64,000 nucleotides of DNA from an uncultured Candidatus Thioglobus sp. (GTDB lineage Bacteria > Pseudomonadota > Gammaproteobacteria > PS1 > Pseudothioglobaceae): positions 1 to 64,000 of the forward strand of contig CAJQTG010000003.1 in the NCBI GenBank assembly GCA_905618925.1, read 5' to 3'. This document shows positions 35,395 through 44,395 of this stretch, piece by piece (position 1 is the stretch's first letter; each line of letters starts with the position of its first letter). The notes beneath the pieces are model-generated. The model made no database searches. It was not told where the DNA came from and saw only the letters and a program-made list of their open reading frames with translations. The position numbers and the translations under genes were made by a program.

Positions 35395-36663
35395 TTATCC
35401 CTTTGATGCTCTTATTGAAGCATCAAAGTCAAGATAATTAGTACGCAATTTAATTTGATCAGCTAAAAACTTAGCATCCTGCCAAACGCCCCATATAAAA
35501 GCTGAACCTCGACGTGACTGCCATGGAAGTCCAAGAAAATAAATACCCGATTCTGTCGATATACCTCGCTCATGCTTTGGCCTTCCATTTTCATCAAGCG
35601 CATCAACTTTTAACCAGCTAAAGTCAACATCAAAACCCGTTGCCCAAACTATTGAATTTATTCCAGCCTCCTCAAGATCAATCTCAAGAATAGGATTTGT
35701 AACGCACTCTGGGTCAGGCAAGACTTCTCTAGCTTCGGGCTCGAGCGGAAAGTCAAGACCATTACGAATTACGTAATCATCTGCTTGATCAAGTAGAGAT
35801 AGAGTATAAGCATTTCCTCCAGCAATATTTTTTGTAAGGTCAGGCGCAAAATACATCACATTATTTTTAAATAATTGGGTTCTCCCAAGAAGACTAATTC
35901 CGCGTTCAGCAAGACCTCGAAAATCAACCGTCTGACCACCATGTGCCCCACTAACAGCAATCGTAATGTGCTCAGTTCCTGGGTCTTTAGTGACAGCCTC
36001 CCATTTGCCTAAGACACCTAGCCACCAGACAAAATCACGTCCACGATAACTACGAGGGGGTAAGTCGTGAGGACCAACGGAAAGATAAACTGATTTACCA
36101 GAACGCAAAAGCTCATCGGCGATTTGTGCTCCTGATGATCCAGCTCCAACAACTAAAACCCCGCCATCTGGTAATTGCTCAGGGTTTTGATACTGACTTG
36201 AATGAATTTGCGTAATTTTATTTTTTTCAAATTCAAACTTAGGAATTAAAGGGCGCTGAAAAGGCCCAGTAGCAGCGACCACATTATTGGCATCAAAAAT
36301 ACCATCAGAAGTTTCAACACGAAAACCTGGACGCCCATTATTTCTTCGCACTTCTTTGACCTCAACGCCACAACGTATAGGGGCTTTAATCATCTCAGCA
36401 TAGGCAACAAAGTAATCTACAACTTGTTCTTTTGAAGGATATCCATTGGGATCAAAATCAGCAAATTTCATATTTGGAAACCGGTCATGCCAAGCTGGAC
36501 CATTAGCAACTAAAGAGTCCCACCTTTCTGAGCGCCAACGCTCTGCAATCCGATTGCGCTCTAAAACTAGATGAGGTATTTTGCAATTACTCAAGTGCTC
36601 ACTCATAGCAATGCCAGCCTGACCACCCCCAACAATGAGCGTGTCTATTTTCTCAATCAACAC
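35395..36663 (-). CDS. Flavin-dependent (FAD/NADPH) monooxygenase
   Basis: The 422 aa protein has two dinucleotide folds: FAD motif IVGGGQAGIAMSEHL (about 10-24) and NADPH motif VVGAGSSGAQIADELL (about 170-185). WRSERWDSL, near 40, and the later SIVWATGFDVDFSWL element suit the class B flavoprotein group (CzcO/YUCCA-like). It probably hydroxylates a nitrogen or sulfur atom of a small organic molecule. It heads an operon with Rid, DUF1028 and the M20 peptidase and is divergent from a LysR regulator, its likely controller. Confidence 0.82.
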   Translation of the reverse strand: MLIEKIDTLIVGGGQAGIAMSEHLSNCKIPHLVLERNRIAERWRSERWDSLVANGPAWHDRFPNMKFADFDPNGYPSKEQVVDYFVAYAEMIKAPIRCGVEVKEVRRNNGRPGFRVETSDGIFDANNVVAATGPFQRPLIPKFEFEKNKITQIHSSQYQNPEQLPDGGVLVVGAGSSGAQIADELLRSGKSVYLSVGPHDLPPRSYRGRDFVWWLGVLGKWEAVTKDPGTEHITIAVSGAHGGQTVDFRGLAERGISLLGRTQLFKNNVMYFAPDLTKNIAGGNAYTLSLLDQADDYVIRNGLDFPLEPEAREVLPDPECVTNPILEIDLEEAGINSIVWATGFDVDFSWLKVDALDENGRPKHERGISTESGIYFLGLPWQSRRGSAFIWGVWQDAKFLADQIKLRTNYLDFDASIRASKG

Positions 36664-36838
36664 TTGTAGCTCGAATTATAAACTCCATACACACCTCATT
36701 TTTCATTCAACCTAATAGATTTCACATTTTTTTTGACTTTCAATTAAGTATATAGACCAAACTAAAGAAAATAAAATATTAAAAATTTTTCATTTTCATA
36801 ACTATAATATTGTTATTACTTAAAATAATTAATTAGCC

Positions 36839-37789
36839 ATGCTTCGAATCACTTTTAGGCAATTACACTACTTTACCATCGTGGCTGAAGAGTTAAATAT
36901 AGCAGCCGCAGCTCGAAAGTTATTTATCTCGCAACCTGCAATAACAAATGCACTGAAATTACTCGAAGAAAACCTTGGCTCTCAATTACTTGTTCGCCAC
37001 CATGCTCGAGGCGTAACTCTTACCAGCGCAGGTAAGGACTTTCTAGTGCGTGCTATAGATTTATTAGCTCAAGCAAATGAACTAGAATTAAGCACTATTG
37101 ATTCAGGCCCATTATTACGTGGCAGATTGGAGGTTGGTTGTTATAGCAGTATTGCACCAATGTATATGCCTCGCTTAATCACAGAATTCTTAAACCTACA
37201 CCCGCAGGTTGATCTGCGTTTACATGAATCAAACCAAGGAGATTTGATAGCTAGTCTAATGCAGGGTGAACTTGATTATGTCATTACACCTAGTAATAAT
37301 TTAGGTCGAAATTTAATACAGAAACCCTTACTAAAACGACACCCCCACATCATATTAGGCTCCGACCATCCATTGACTTCAAAAACCAAAATTCATTTGA
37401 GCGAGCTAGTTGACTACCCCATGGTTTTATTGAACTTTGATTCCAGTCGAAACTATTTTATCGGCCTCTTTCGGTCCCATGGATTAGAGCCTTGGGTAAG
37501 ATATTGGTCACCATCTTTTGAAACTGTAAGAGGTATCGTTGCAAATGGGCTAGGTTATTCTATTTTAGTTACACGACCTAAATCAGATTTTGACTACAAT
37601 GGTCGCCCTTTATTTCTCCGACCTATTGCAGATGATGTTAATACAGATGATATTAGCCTAATAAGTGCTGAAACACGCCGTGCCACAAACTTGATGACAG
37701 CTTTTCAAGAATTTTCTGTAGAACACTTCAAAAAACTAGACAATGCTGAAAAATTATCTACAGATAACCATCACGAGAAAGGTCACTGA
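36839..37789 (+). CDS. LysR-family transcriptional regulator
   Basis: The 316 aa protein has the LysR N-terminal helix-turn-helix (residues about 4-62: FRQLHYFTIVAEELNIAAAARKLFISQPAITNALKLLE) and the periplasmic-binding-protein-like effector domain (about 95-300). It is divergent from the flavin-monooxygenase operon (175 bases apart) and convergent with the aminotransferase gene, with a 32 base overlap of the two 3' ends. By the usual LysR layout it should regulate the divergent operon; control of the polyamine-type genes is also possible. Confidence 0.88.
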   Translation: MLRITFRQLHYFTIVAEELNIAAAARKLFISQPAITNALKLLEENLGSQLLVRHHARGVTLTSAGKDFLVRAIDLLAQANELELSTIDSGPLLRGRLEVGCYSSIAPMYMPRLITEFLNLHPQVDLRLHESNQGDLIASLMQGELDYVITPSNNLGRNLIQKPLLKRHPHIILGSDHPLTSKTKIHLSELVDYPMVLLNFDSSRNYFIGLFRSHGLEPWVRYWSPSFETVRGIVANGLGYSILVTRPKSDFDYNGRPLFLRPIADDVNTDDISLISAETRRATNLMTAFQEFSVEHFKKLDNAEKLSTDNHHEKGH

Positions 37790-39146
37790 TAGTCTCAACA
37801 ATACTCTCCCTGAGTATTGCTACTAATTTATCTACCTCCTCTCTTGTCATTATTAAAGGTGGTGATAAAACGTTCATATGTGCTAAAGGTCGAACAATAA
37901 GTCCTCGCTTCTGACAATGGTCCGCTATTCGACTTCCCACTGCAGCATCCTCATGAATTAGTGACTTAGTCTTTTTATCAGCAACATTTTCGATACACAT
38001 CATGAATTTACTACCTCGAACTTCACCTACAATTTCAAGATTTTCTAATGTTTTTAACTGCTTTTCAAAATATACACCAACATCATTAACATGCTCACAG
38101 AGATTTTCCCTTTCCATAATTTCAATATTTTTTAATCCTGCTGCGCAGCAAACTGGATGACCTGAGTATGTAAAGCCATGAGTAAATAAAGCACCTTTGG
38201 CTTGAGGGATACTAATAACATCATAAATCTCATCCGAAAGTATTGTTGCACTTAAAGGAAGATAGCCTGAAGTTAGTCCTTTGGCACAAGTGATAATGTC
38301 TGGTTGTAAATCAAACTCATCTTTGGAAGCAAACATGTGGCCTAATCTCCCAAATGCAGTAACTACCTCATCAGAAACATAGAGTACCTCATATTTATTA
38401 CATACCTCTTGGGTTCGACGATGGTAACCGGGAGGTGGAACAATAACTCCACCTGCTCCCATAATGGGCTCAGCAAAAAATAAAGCAACATTATCTTGTC
38501 CTAGTTCTAGTATCTTATCTTCCAATTCCTGAACCTTGGTATCACAAAAATCCTCCAAGCTCATACCTTTAGCCCGTCGATAGGGGTTTGGACAGCTAAT
38601 ATGATGCACCATTTGCTTATCAATATCAAAACCAATGTGGTCAAACTCAACACCTGTAATTGACATTGCCATATAGGTAGAGCCATGGTAGCCATCAATT
38701 CGACTGATAATTTTTTTCTTGGTTGTTTTCCCTAACTGATTAAAATAAAAGTGAGCAATCCTTACAGCCGAATCATTTGCAACAGAGCCACCACAACCAT
38801 AAAACACATGATTTAAATTACCTGGTGCTAATTCAGCTAGTTTTGCAGCTAAAGCAGCAGCAGGAGGAGTGGTGTGATGACCAAAGGTTGAAAAGTATGG
38901 AATTCTCTTTGCTTGAGTGGCAATAGCATCCGCCATCTCCGCACGTCCATAGCCAATATTGACGCACCAAAGACCGCCAATACCATCTATATATTGCTTC
39001 CCTTCATTATCAGTTAGGGTTATTCCAGAAGCATCAGTTAGTACCATGGAGCCATCATCTTTAAAGGTTGAAAAATCAGTCCATGGATGAATAAAATGAT
39101 CCTTATCTTTCTGCCATATGTTTTTTTTATTTTTGTTCATAATCAA
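37758..39146 (-). CDS. Class III aminotransferase (putrescine/omega-amino acid type)
   Basis: This 462 aa PLP enzyme has YGCGGSVANDSAVRIA for phosphate binding, the acidic SDEVVTAFGRLG (about 261-272) and the PLP lysine in TCAKGLTSGYLPL (about 289). Length and sequence fit omega-transaminases such as putrescine-pyruvate, beta-alanine-pyruvate and taurine-pyruvate types. It ends a long minus-strand run with aldehyde dehydrogenase, acetylpolyamine-deacetylase-like, M20 and Pot transporter genes, so the first step of putrescine breakdown is the best guess. The GABA-forming route would use the next gene. A taurine or beta-alanine transaminase cannot be excluded. Confidence 0.82.
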   Translation of the reverse strand: MIMNKNKKNIWQKDKDHFIHPWTDFSTFKDDGSMVLTDASGITLTDNEGKQYIDGIGGLWCVNIGYGRAEMADAIATQAKRIPYFSTFGHHTTPPAAALAAKLAELAPGNLNHVFYGCGGSVANDSAVRIAHFYFNQLGKTTKKKIISRIDGYHGSTYMAMSITGVEFDHIGFDIDKQMVHHISCPNPYRRAKGMSLEDFCDTKVQELEDKILELGQDNVALFFAEPIMGAGGVIVPPPGYHRRTQEVCNKYEVLYVSDEVVTAFGRLGHMFASKDEFDLQPDIITCAKGLTSGYLPLSATILSDEIYDVISIPQAKGALFTHGFTYSGHPVCCAAGLKNIEIMERENLCEHVNDVGVYFEKQLKTLENLEIVGEVRGSKFMMCIENVADKKTKSLIHEDAAVGSRIADHCQKRGLIVRPLAHMNVLSPPLIMTREEVDKLVAILRESIVETISDLSRDGYL

Positions 39147-39164
39147 TCCTCGTAATAGTATTTA

Positions 39165-40649
39165 TTAGTATTCTATCCAACAGGTCTTTAAGCCACTGTA
39201 TTTATCAAATGAATGGAGAGATAAGTCACGTCCATTTCCTGATTGTTTAAAGCCACCAAATGGTGTTAGAGGGCTTAACTTATCACAAGCATTAACCGAT
39301 ACCGTTCCTGCAACTAGTGCGTCAGATACTCGTAAAGCCTGGGAAAGATCATCTGTCCAAACGGACGCTGCCAAACCGTAGATAGAGTTATTTGCCATTT
39401 CAATAGCCTCAGACTCTCCACTGAAGCTCATTACCGAAGCCACAGGTCCAAAAATCTCCTCTTGGGCAATAACATGATGAGGTTGAACTTCAATAATTGT
39501 TGGCTCAAGGTAGCAGTTACTTTCGTTAATATTGAGTCGCTTACCTCCGCAATAAAGTTTACCTTGAGCAATTCCTTTTTCAACGTAGTCCATCACTTTA
39601 TTCGCATGCTCAACAGTTACAAGAGCACCAGCTTTTGATGCTGGGTTTAGTGGATAACTTGGATGCCAATCTTGCGCATGTTTTTTTAAAAGTGTTAAAA
39701 ATTCATTCTTGATACTCGCTTCTACTAAAATTCTTGAGTTAGCACTACAGACTTCACCTTGATTAAAGAATATACCAAAAGCGGAAGCTGCAGCAGCAGC
39801 ATCTAAGTTTTTACAATTAGCAAAGATTAAATTAGGACTCTTGCCACCACATTCTAGCCAAATTTGTTTCATATTTGATTGGCCTGAATACTGCAAGAAA
39901 TATTTACCAACCTCGGTAGAGCCTGTAAAGGCAACACAATCAACATCCATATGAAGTCCTAACGCCTTCCCAGCATCGTGTCCAAGCCCTGTCACAACAT
40001 TAAGAACGCCATCCGGCAAGCCTGCTTTAGTTGCCAATTGGGCTAATCGAATCGCAGTAAATGAGGATTGTTCTGCTGGCTTTAATACTACTGAGTTTCC
40101 AACTGCCAAAGCGGGGGCACATTTCCAAATAGCCATGTCCAAAGGGAAGTTCCATGGCACAACTGCTCCAACAACGCCTAGCGGTTCCCGCCTGATCATA
40201 GCCAAACTACCACGGCCAGTTGGGGCAACTTCATCATATAGTTTATCAATTGCCTCAGCATGCCAGCGAAGAATCGCAGCAGCACCTGGAACATCAATTG
40301 TTAAAGCGTCAGTAATTGGCTTACCGGTATTAAGACTTTCTAGTAAAGCAAGCTCCTCAGTATTATTATCTATCAAATTGGCTAGTTCTATCAATGTTGC
40401 TTTTCTGTCTGAAGGGGAGGCATTGGCCCATACTCCAGAGTTAAAAGCAGCTCTACCTGCAGAAACTGCAGCATTCACATCTGATAAAGATCCTGCTGCA
40501 GTCTTAGTCATAACTTTACCAGTGGCAGGATTGATTGAATCAAACGTCGAGCCATTTTTAGCATCAACTGCTTTACCATTAATCCAGAAGTGATTAGGAA
40601 GATCAATCTCTAAAACTTTTGCCTCCCATTGTTTCTGACTGATATTCAT
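39165..40649 (-). CDS. NAD(P)-dependent aldehyde dehydrogenase (PuuC/KauB-like)
   Basis: The 494 aa protein has all ALDH marks: VVPWNFPLDMAIWK (about 161-174), GSTEVGKYFLQYSG, general base Glu in WLECGGKSPNLIF and the nucleophile Cys in NQGEVCSANSRIL. The closest types act on gamma-aminobutyraldehyde or gamma-glutamyl-aminobutyraldehyde in polyamine catabolism. It lies 18 bases before the aminotransferase gene on the same strand, so the aldehyde made by that enzyme would be oxidised here (for putrescine, to GABA). Specificity is inferred from context. Confidence 0.87.
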   Translation of the reverse strand: MNISQKQWEAKVLEIDLPNHFWINGKAVDAKNGSTFDSINPATGKVMTKTAAGSLSDVNAAVSAGRAAFNSGVWANASPSDRKATLIELANLIDNNTEELALLESLNTGKPITDALTIDVPGAAAILRWHAEAIDKLYDEVAPTGRGSLAMIRREPLGVVGAVVPWNFPLDMAIWKCAPALAVGNSVVLKPAEQSSFTAIRLAQLATKAGLPDGVLNVVTGLGHDAGKALGLHMDVDCVAFTGSTEVGKYFLQYSGQSNMKQIWLECGGKSPNLIFANCKNLDAAAAASAFGIFFNQGEVCSANSRILVEASIKNEFLTLLKKHAQDWHPSYPLNPASKAGALVTVEHANKVMDYVEKGIAQGKLYCGGKRLNINESNCYLEPTIIEVQPHHVIAQEEIFGPVASVMSFSGESEAIEMANNSIYGLAASVWTDDLSQALRVSDALVAGTVSVNACDKLSPLTPFGGFKQSGNGRDLSLHSFDKYSGLKTCWIEY

Positions 40650-40748
40650 TTTCTATTACTCCTATTTTAAATTAGTTATTAAGCACAACTTATGCCTGAA
40701 AGTTCCTATATCTATATTATGTTAAAAAGTCATAATAAACAATTCTAT

Positions 40749-41777
40749 CTACCCTTCAAAACCTTGAAGAACATTAACAACATTAATACCTATCTCCTCA
40801 ACTGCATAACCACCTTCCATAACAAACAAGGTTGGTAAGCCAAGTTTGGCAATCCTTTGGCCATAATCACTAAAATCATCACACTGTAATCGAAAAAAAG
40901 AAATTGGGTCATTTTCATAAGTATCTACCCCCAACGAAACAATTAGAGCATCCGCTTGATAGTCTTTAATTTTTAAGAGCGCGATATCTAAAGCCTGAGA
41001 CCAGACAGTATAGGATGTTTTTGGCGGCATTGAATAATTGAAATTGTAGCCCAAACCTTTACCCTCTCCCAATTCATCATTACCGCCAAGAAAGTAAGGA
41101 AAAGCATCCATGGGATCGCCATGAAGAGAGCAAAACATAACATCATCACGGTCATAGAAAATAGACTGGGTGCCATTGCCATGATGAAAATCAACATCCA
41201 ATATCGCTACTTTTTTGGCGCCGTTGTCAAGCAAAAACTGTGCTGAAACCGCTGCATTATTAACAAAACAATAGCCACCAAACATGTCAGCTGCAGCATG
41301 GTGTCCAGGAGGTCTACACAGTGAAAATGCAGAGGCACTTCCTTTATTAATCCTTTCTGCGCCAGTCAATGCAACATCAGCAGCAAGATAAGATGCTTCC
41401 CAAGTGCCCTTTGAAATTGATGTTTCTGATGCCAAACAATAATACCCAATGCGTCCATCAATTTCTCTCGGCGGCACATTTCTAGTTAATCTTTTTGATG
41501 GCGATGTCGTTGCAATCGCCTCCCCTAGATAGCCTGCACCCTTCCAATCAATCCAACAATTTTCCAAAAAATCTAAGTAACCTTCACTATGGATCCTCAA
41601 GAGAGGTTCTTTACCAAAACGTTTAGGCAAAATGATTTCTCCAAAATGACGTTTTGTTATCTCGTCAATAACAAATTCTACACGCACTGGGCACTCAAAA
41701 GGTGGCACCAACTCACCACCAAATAACTCTGTTTTGGAGTCTCTTAAAATGTGTTCCTTACTATAAATAGTTTTCAT
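40749..41777 (-). CDS. Histone-deacetylase-family protein, acetylpolyamine amidohydrolase-like
   Basis: The 342 aa protein has the HDAC/APAH active site: His159 and His160 in RPPGHHAAA, zinc ligands Asp196 and His198 in DVDFHHGNG and Asp285 in SLGVDTYEND, and the transition-state Tyr324 in MEGGYAVEE. Spacing matches the Mycoplana acetylpolyamine amidohydrolase almost exactly. It would deacetylate N-acetylputrescine or similar, which fits the Pot transporter and amine-oxidising genes around it. It is 13 bases downstream of the M20 gene and about 100 before the aldehyde dehydrogenase gene. Confidence 0.87.
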   Translation of the reverse strand: MKTIYSKEHILRDSKTELFGGELVPPFECPVRVEFVIDEITKRHFGEIILPKRFGKEPLLRIHSEGYLDFLENCWIDWKGAGYLGEAIATTSPSKRLTRNVPPREIDGRIGYYCLASETSISKGTWEASYLAADVALTGAERINKGSASAFSLCRPPGHHAAADMFGGYCFVNNAAVSAQFLLDNGAKKVAILDVDFHHGNGTQSIFYDRDDVMFCSLHGDPMDAFPYFLGGNDELGEGKGLGYNFNYSMPPKTSYTVWSQALDIALLKIKDYQADALIVSLGVDTYENDPISFFRLQCDDFSDYGQRIAKLGLPTLFVMEGGYAVEEIGINVVNVLQGFEG

Positions 41778-41789
41778 AGATAATTTTCC

Positions 41790-43016
41790 TCAGTTAATTA
41801 CAGAGCTTTCTAAAACTGCATTTAGCAAAACATTTGCCCCTGCTTGAGCATTTTCAGGTGAAATACTTTCGGCTTCATTATGACTTAGACCACCTTTACA
41901 AGGAATAAAAATCATCCCTACTGGTGCAACATATGAAATTTGGCAAGCATCATGTCCAGCACCAGAAACTATATTTTGATAACTGTAACCTAATTTTTCA
42001 GTTGCGATTTTCACTTTTGAAATACAGCTCTTATTAAATGATATTGCTGGCGAGTACCAAATATTATTTAACTCACTTTTCAGATTCTCTCTGGCACATA
42101 CTTCATCAATCAAACTCTTAAATTTTTGCTGCATTATTTTTAAAATTGCGTCCTCAGGATGCCTTAAATCTACAGTAAAAAGCACCTTGTTTGCAACAGA
42201 ATTTATTGACGCTGGTTGAGACTCAATGCCTCCAACAGTATATAAAGAGCTCTTTTGTTCTTTAATTATTTCTTGCAACCCCTTAACAATCTGAATCATT
42301 CCAGAAACAGGATCTTTACGATAGTTCATGGGGGTAGTTCCTGCATGAGCACTTTGACCATTAAGAGTAACATGACTCCAGGAAATTCCTTGAGCACCCG
42401 TAACAACACCAATAGTTTTATTTTCTAACTCCAGTACTGGCCCTTGCTCAATATGCAACTCATAATATGCCTCAATTGGAAAAGATTTACAAGCTTCGCT
42501 TCCTAGTTGATCACTATTATGTAACGCCTGTTCAACGCTAACACCGTTGTTATCTTTGTGCAAAAAAATTTCTGATTGCTTAAAAACTCCAGAAAATACT
42601 CCAGAACCCATCATGGCAGGGGAAAATCTTACGCCTTCTTCATTTGTCCAAACGACAACTTCCAACGGATGTTCAGTTTTAATATTATTTTCTTCCAATA
42701 CTCGCAACACTTCAATTGCACCAAGTACGCCTAAAACACCATCAAATCTTCCACCACAAGGCTGAGTGTCCAAATGACTTCCCATAAGGACTGGTGCTTT
42801 GCCATTATTACCTTCACGCCTTATAAATAGATTACCCATGGAGTCTAATCGATGACTACAATTTAATTGAGCAGCCCAACTCTTTAGTAAGTTACGACCC
42901 TCTATGTCAGCATCAGTCAAGGCCAATCTACAAGATCCACCATTGTCTCCAGGGCCAATTTCTGCCATTTTTGTCAAAGATTGCCAGAGACGATTTTTAT
43001 TTACTTTTAGATTCAT
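41790..43016 (-). CDS. M20-family amidohydrolase (N-carbamoyl-amino-acid hydrolase / allantoate-type)
   Basis: The 408 aa protein belongs to the M20 group with beta-ureidopropionase, L-carbamoylase and allantoate amidohydrolase: GSHLDTQPCGGRFDGVLGVL (about 79-98), WTNEEGVRFSPAMMGS (about 128-143), LHIEQGPVLE and the GAGHDACQIS element near 355 supply the two-metal site. Such enzymes hydrolyse N-carbamoyl amino acids to the amino acid, CO2 and ammonia. It lies between the Pot genes and the APAH-like gene. It could also serve the hydantoin-type cluster 7 kb away, since hydantoinases make carbamoyl amino acids. Confidence 0.83.
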   Translation of the reverse strand: MNLKVNKNRLWQSLTKMAEIGPGDNGGSCRLALTDADIEGRNLLKSWAAQLNCSHRLDSMGNLFIRREGNNGKAPVLMGSHLDTQPCGGRFDGVLGVLGAIEVLRVLEENNIKTEHPLEVVVWTNEEGVRFSPAMMGSGVFSGVFKQSEIFLHKDNNGVSVEQALHNSDQLGSEACKSFPIEAYYELHIEQGPVLELENKTIGVVTGAQGISWSHVTLNGQSAHAGTTPMNYRKDPVSGMIQIVKGLQEIIKEQKSSLYTVGGIESQPASINSVANKVLFTVDLRHPEDAILKIMQQKFKSLIDEVCARENLKSELNNIWYSPAISFNKSCISKVKIATEKLGYSYQNIVSGAGHDACQISYVAPVGMIFIPCKGGLSHNEAESISPENAQAGANVLLNAVLESSVIN

Positions 43017-43168
43017 TATTATTTATTGTTGACTTTTTTTTCTTAGCTAGTCTAGTGCCGACTAAAAAGTTAAAATTGATCAAAAAAAATACTCAAATTT
43101 ATTAGATACATAAATGTCCCACCAACACTCAAAACACTAAAGAGAGCATCAGTGGGTCACAATTAAAC

Positions 43169-43226
43169 AACGATCATTTGCCTGTCTCATGAGCCATTTA
43201 AACCAGCACATCAAGAAATGATCGTT
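43169..43226. repeat. 11-bp perfect inverted repeat downstream of potF
   Basis: AACGATCATTT at 43169-43179 is repeated inverted as AAATGATCGTT at 43216-43226, separated by 36 bases. It lies between the potF stop and the next gene in the same direction. It may form a long-loop stem that stabilises the potF message end or reduces read-through. The U-run after the stem on the minus strand is weak (GTTTAATT). Confidence 0.45.
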
Positions 43227-43238
43227 TTTAACCTAAAG

Positions 43239-44282
43239 TTACTTCATCATTTCAGTCCAAATACCCGAGTAGAGCTTATTGACTTCAGCCGAGCACATTT
43301 CGATAAAACGACCGTTAGGAAGATGCTCTGCAGGAATTTGAACCTCAGGTGCAGTTGCTAAAATTTCAAGCATAAACTCACTTGAACCTTTAATGCCGTT
43401 TGCATACATTGCAAAATTAGACGCTATAGCAGCACTTTCAGGCTCCATCATAAAGTTCTGGAACAGCTTAGCATTCTCAACATTTTGCGCATCTTTTAAA
43501 ACGACAACACTATCCATCCATAAGACATAGCCTTCTTTAGGGTAGCCGTAATGAACAGAAGGAGTTTCTTGTCTTGTGCGCATTGCATCACCATTCCAAT
43601 AGACAGAAGCTGCAATATCACCACTAGCAAATGGCTCTTTGATTCCATAGGTCATCGAAACCCACTTTGGTTTTGCAGCCATTAGAACATCACGTGCTTT
43701 TTTCAACGCAGCTTTATCATCAGTACAAGGCTCACTTCCAACGTAGTAAAGCGCCATACCAATAATATCCCCCATTTCAGGAGCTACATTAATTTTTCCC
43801 ACTAATTCTTCTGGCGGATCAAAGGCAATAGCTGATGTGTTAATGTCACCTGAATACACATCAGTATTAACCACCATACCCACACTACCCCACTGATATG
43901 GAACTGAGTAATGTCTGCCTGGGTCCCAGTCTGGGTTAGTCCACTCAGGTAATACATTTTTGAAATTACTCATCTGATCCGGACGGGTTTTAAGCAACAA
44001 GCCCTCACTAATCCAAATTGGCATATAGTTTGCTGAAGGAATGGCAATGTCAAACCCGTGTCCACCCGCTTTAACTTTCGCTAAAGCAGTATCATTTGAA
44101 TCATAGTCTGTAATTGTCACCGTAACATTATAAGTTTCCTCAAACTTAGTTACAAGCTCTGGGCTGGTGTAATCACCCCAGTTATAAATATTTAACTCTC
44201 CCGCTGCAGATACGCTTTGACTTACAAAAAGCATACTTGCCGCAACAGAGCTAATAATAATTGAGTTTTTTAATTGTCTCAT
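43239..44282 (-). CDS. potF: Polyamine ABC transporter, periplasmic binding protein (PotF/PotD-like)
   Basis: The 347 aa protein has a signal peptide (about 1-27, ending QSVSAA) and the PotD/PotF pattern ELNIYNWGDYTSPELV at the mature start, with W in NWGDY as a polyamine contact and later YQWGSVGMVVN and MDSVVVLKDAQN. It binds putrescine or spermidine in the periplasm. It is the fourth gene of the pot unit, about 110 bases after potI, with an octamer repeat between them and an AAGGAG site before the ATG. Ligand preference cannot be fixed from sequence alone. Confidence 0.88.
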   Translation of the reverse strand: MRQLKNSIIISSVAASMLFVSQSVSAAGELNIYNWGDYTSPELVTKFEETYNVTVTITDYDSNDTALAKVKAGGHGFDIAIPSANYMPIWISEGLLLKTRPDQMSNFKNVLPEWTNPDWDPGRHYSVPYQWGSVGMVVNTDVYSGDINTSAIAFDPPEELVGKINVAPEMGDIIGMALYYVGSEPCTDDKAALKKARDVLMAAKPKWVSMTYGIKEPFASGDIAASVYWNGDAMRTRQETPSVHYGYPKEGYVLWMDSVVVLKDAQNVENAKLFQNFMMEPESAAIASNFAMYANGIKGSSEFMLEILATAPEVQIPAEHLPNGRFIEMCSAEVNKLYSGIWTEMMK

Positions 44283-44360
44283 GATTTATTTCTCCTTTTT
44301 TCTACTAATAAAATGAACAACCAACAAACCGTTTAAAATAAAAATTATCAGTTATTCTCC

Positions 44361-44392
44361 CTTTCTCACTTTCTCACTTTCTCACTTTCTCA
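44361..44392. repeat. Four perfect copies of an 8-bp repeat between potI and potF
   Basis: CTTTCTCA is repeated four times without a mismatch at 44361-44392 (TGAGAAAG on the coding strand). It starts 3 bases after the potI stop codon and ends about 80 bases before the potF start. Such tandem repeats change copy number by slippage; being between genes, a change would alter spacing or message folding, not the reading frame. Confidence 0.85.
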
Positions 44393-44395
44393 CAT

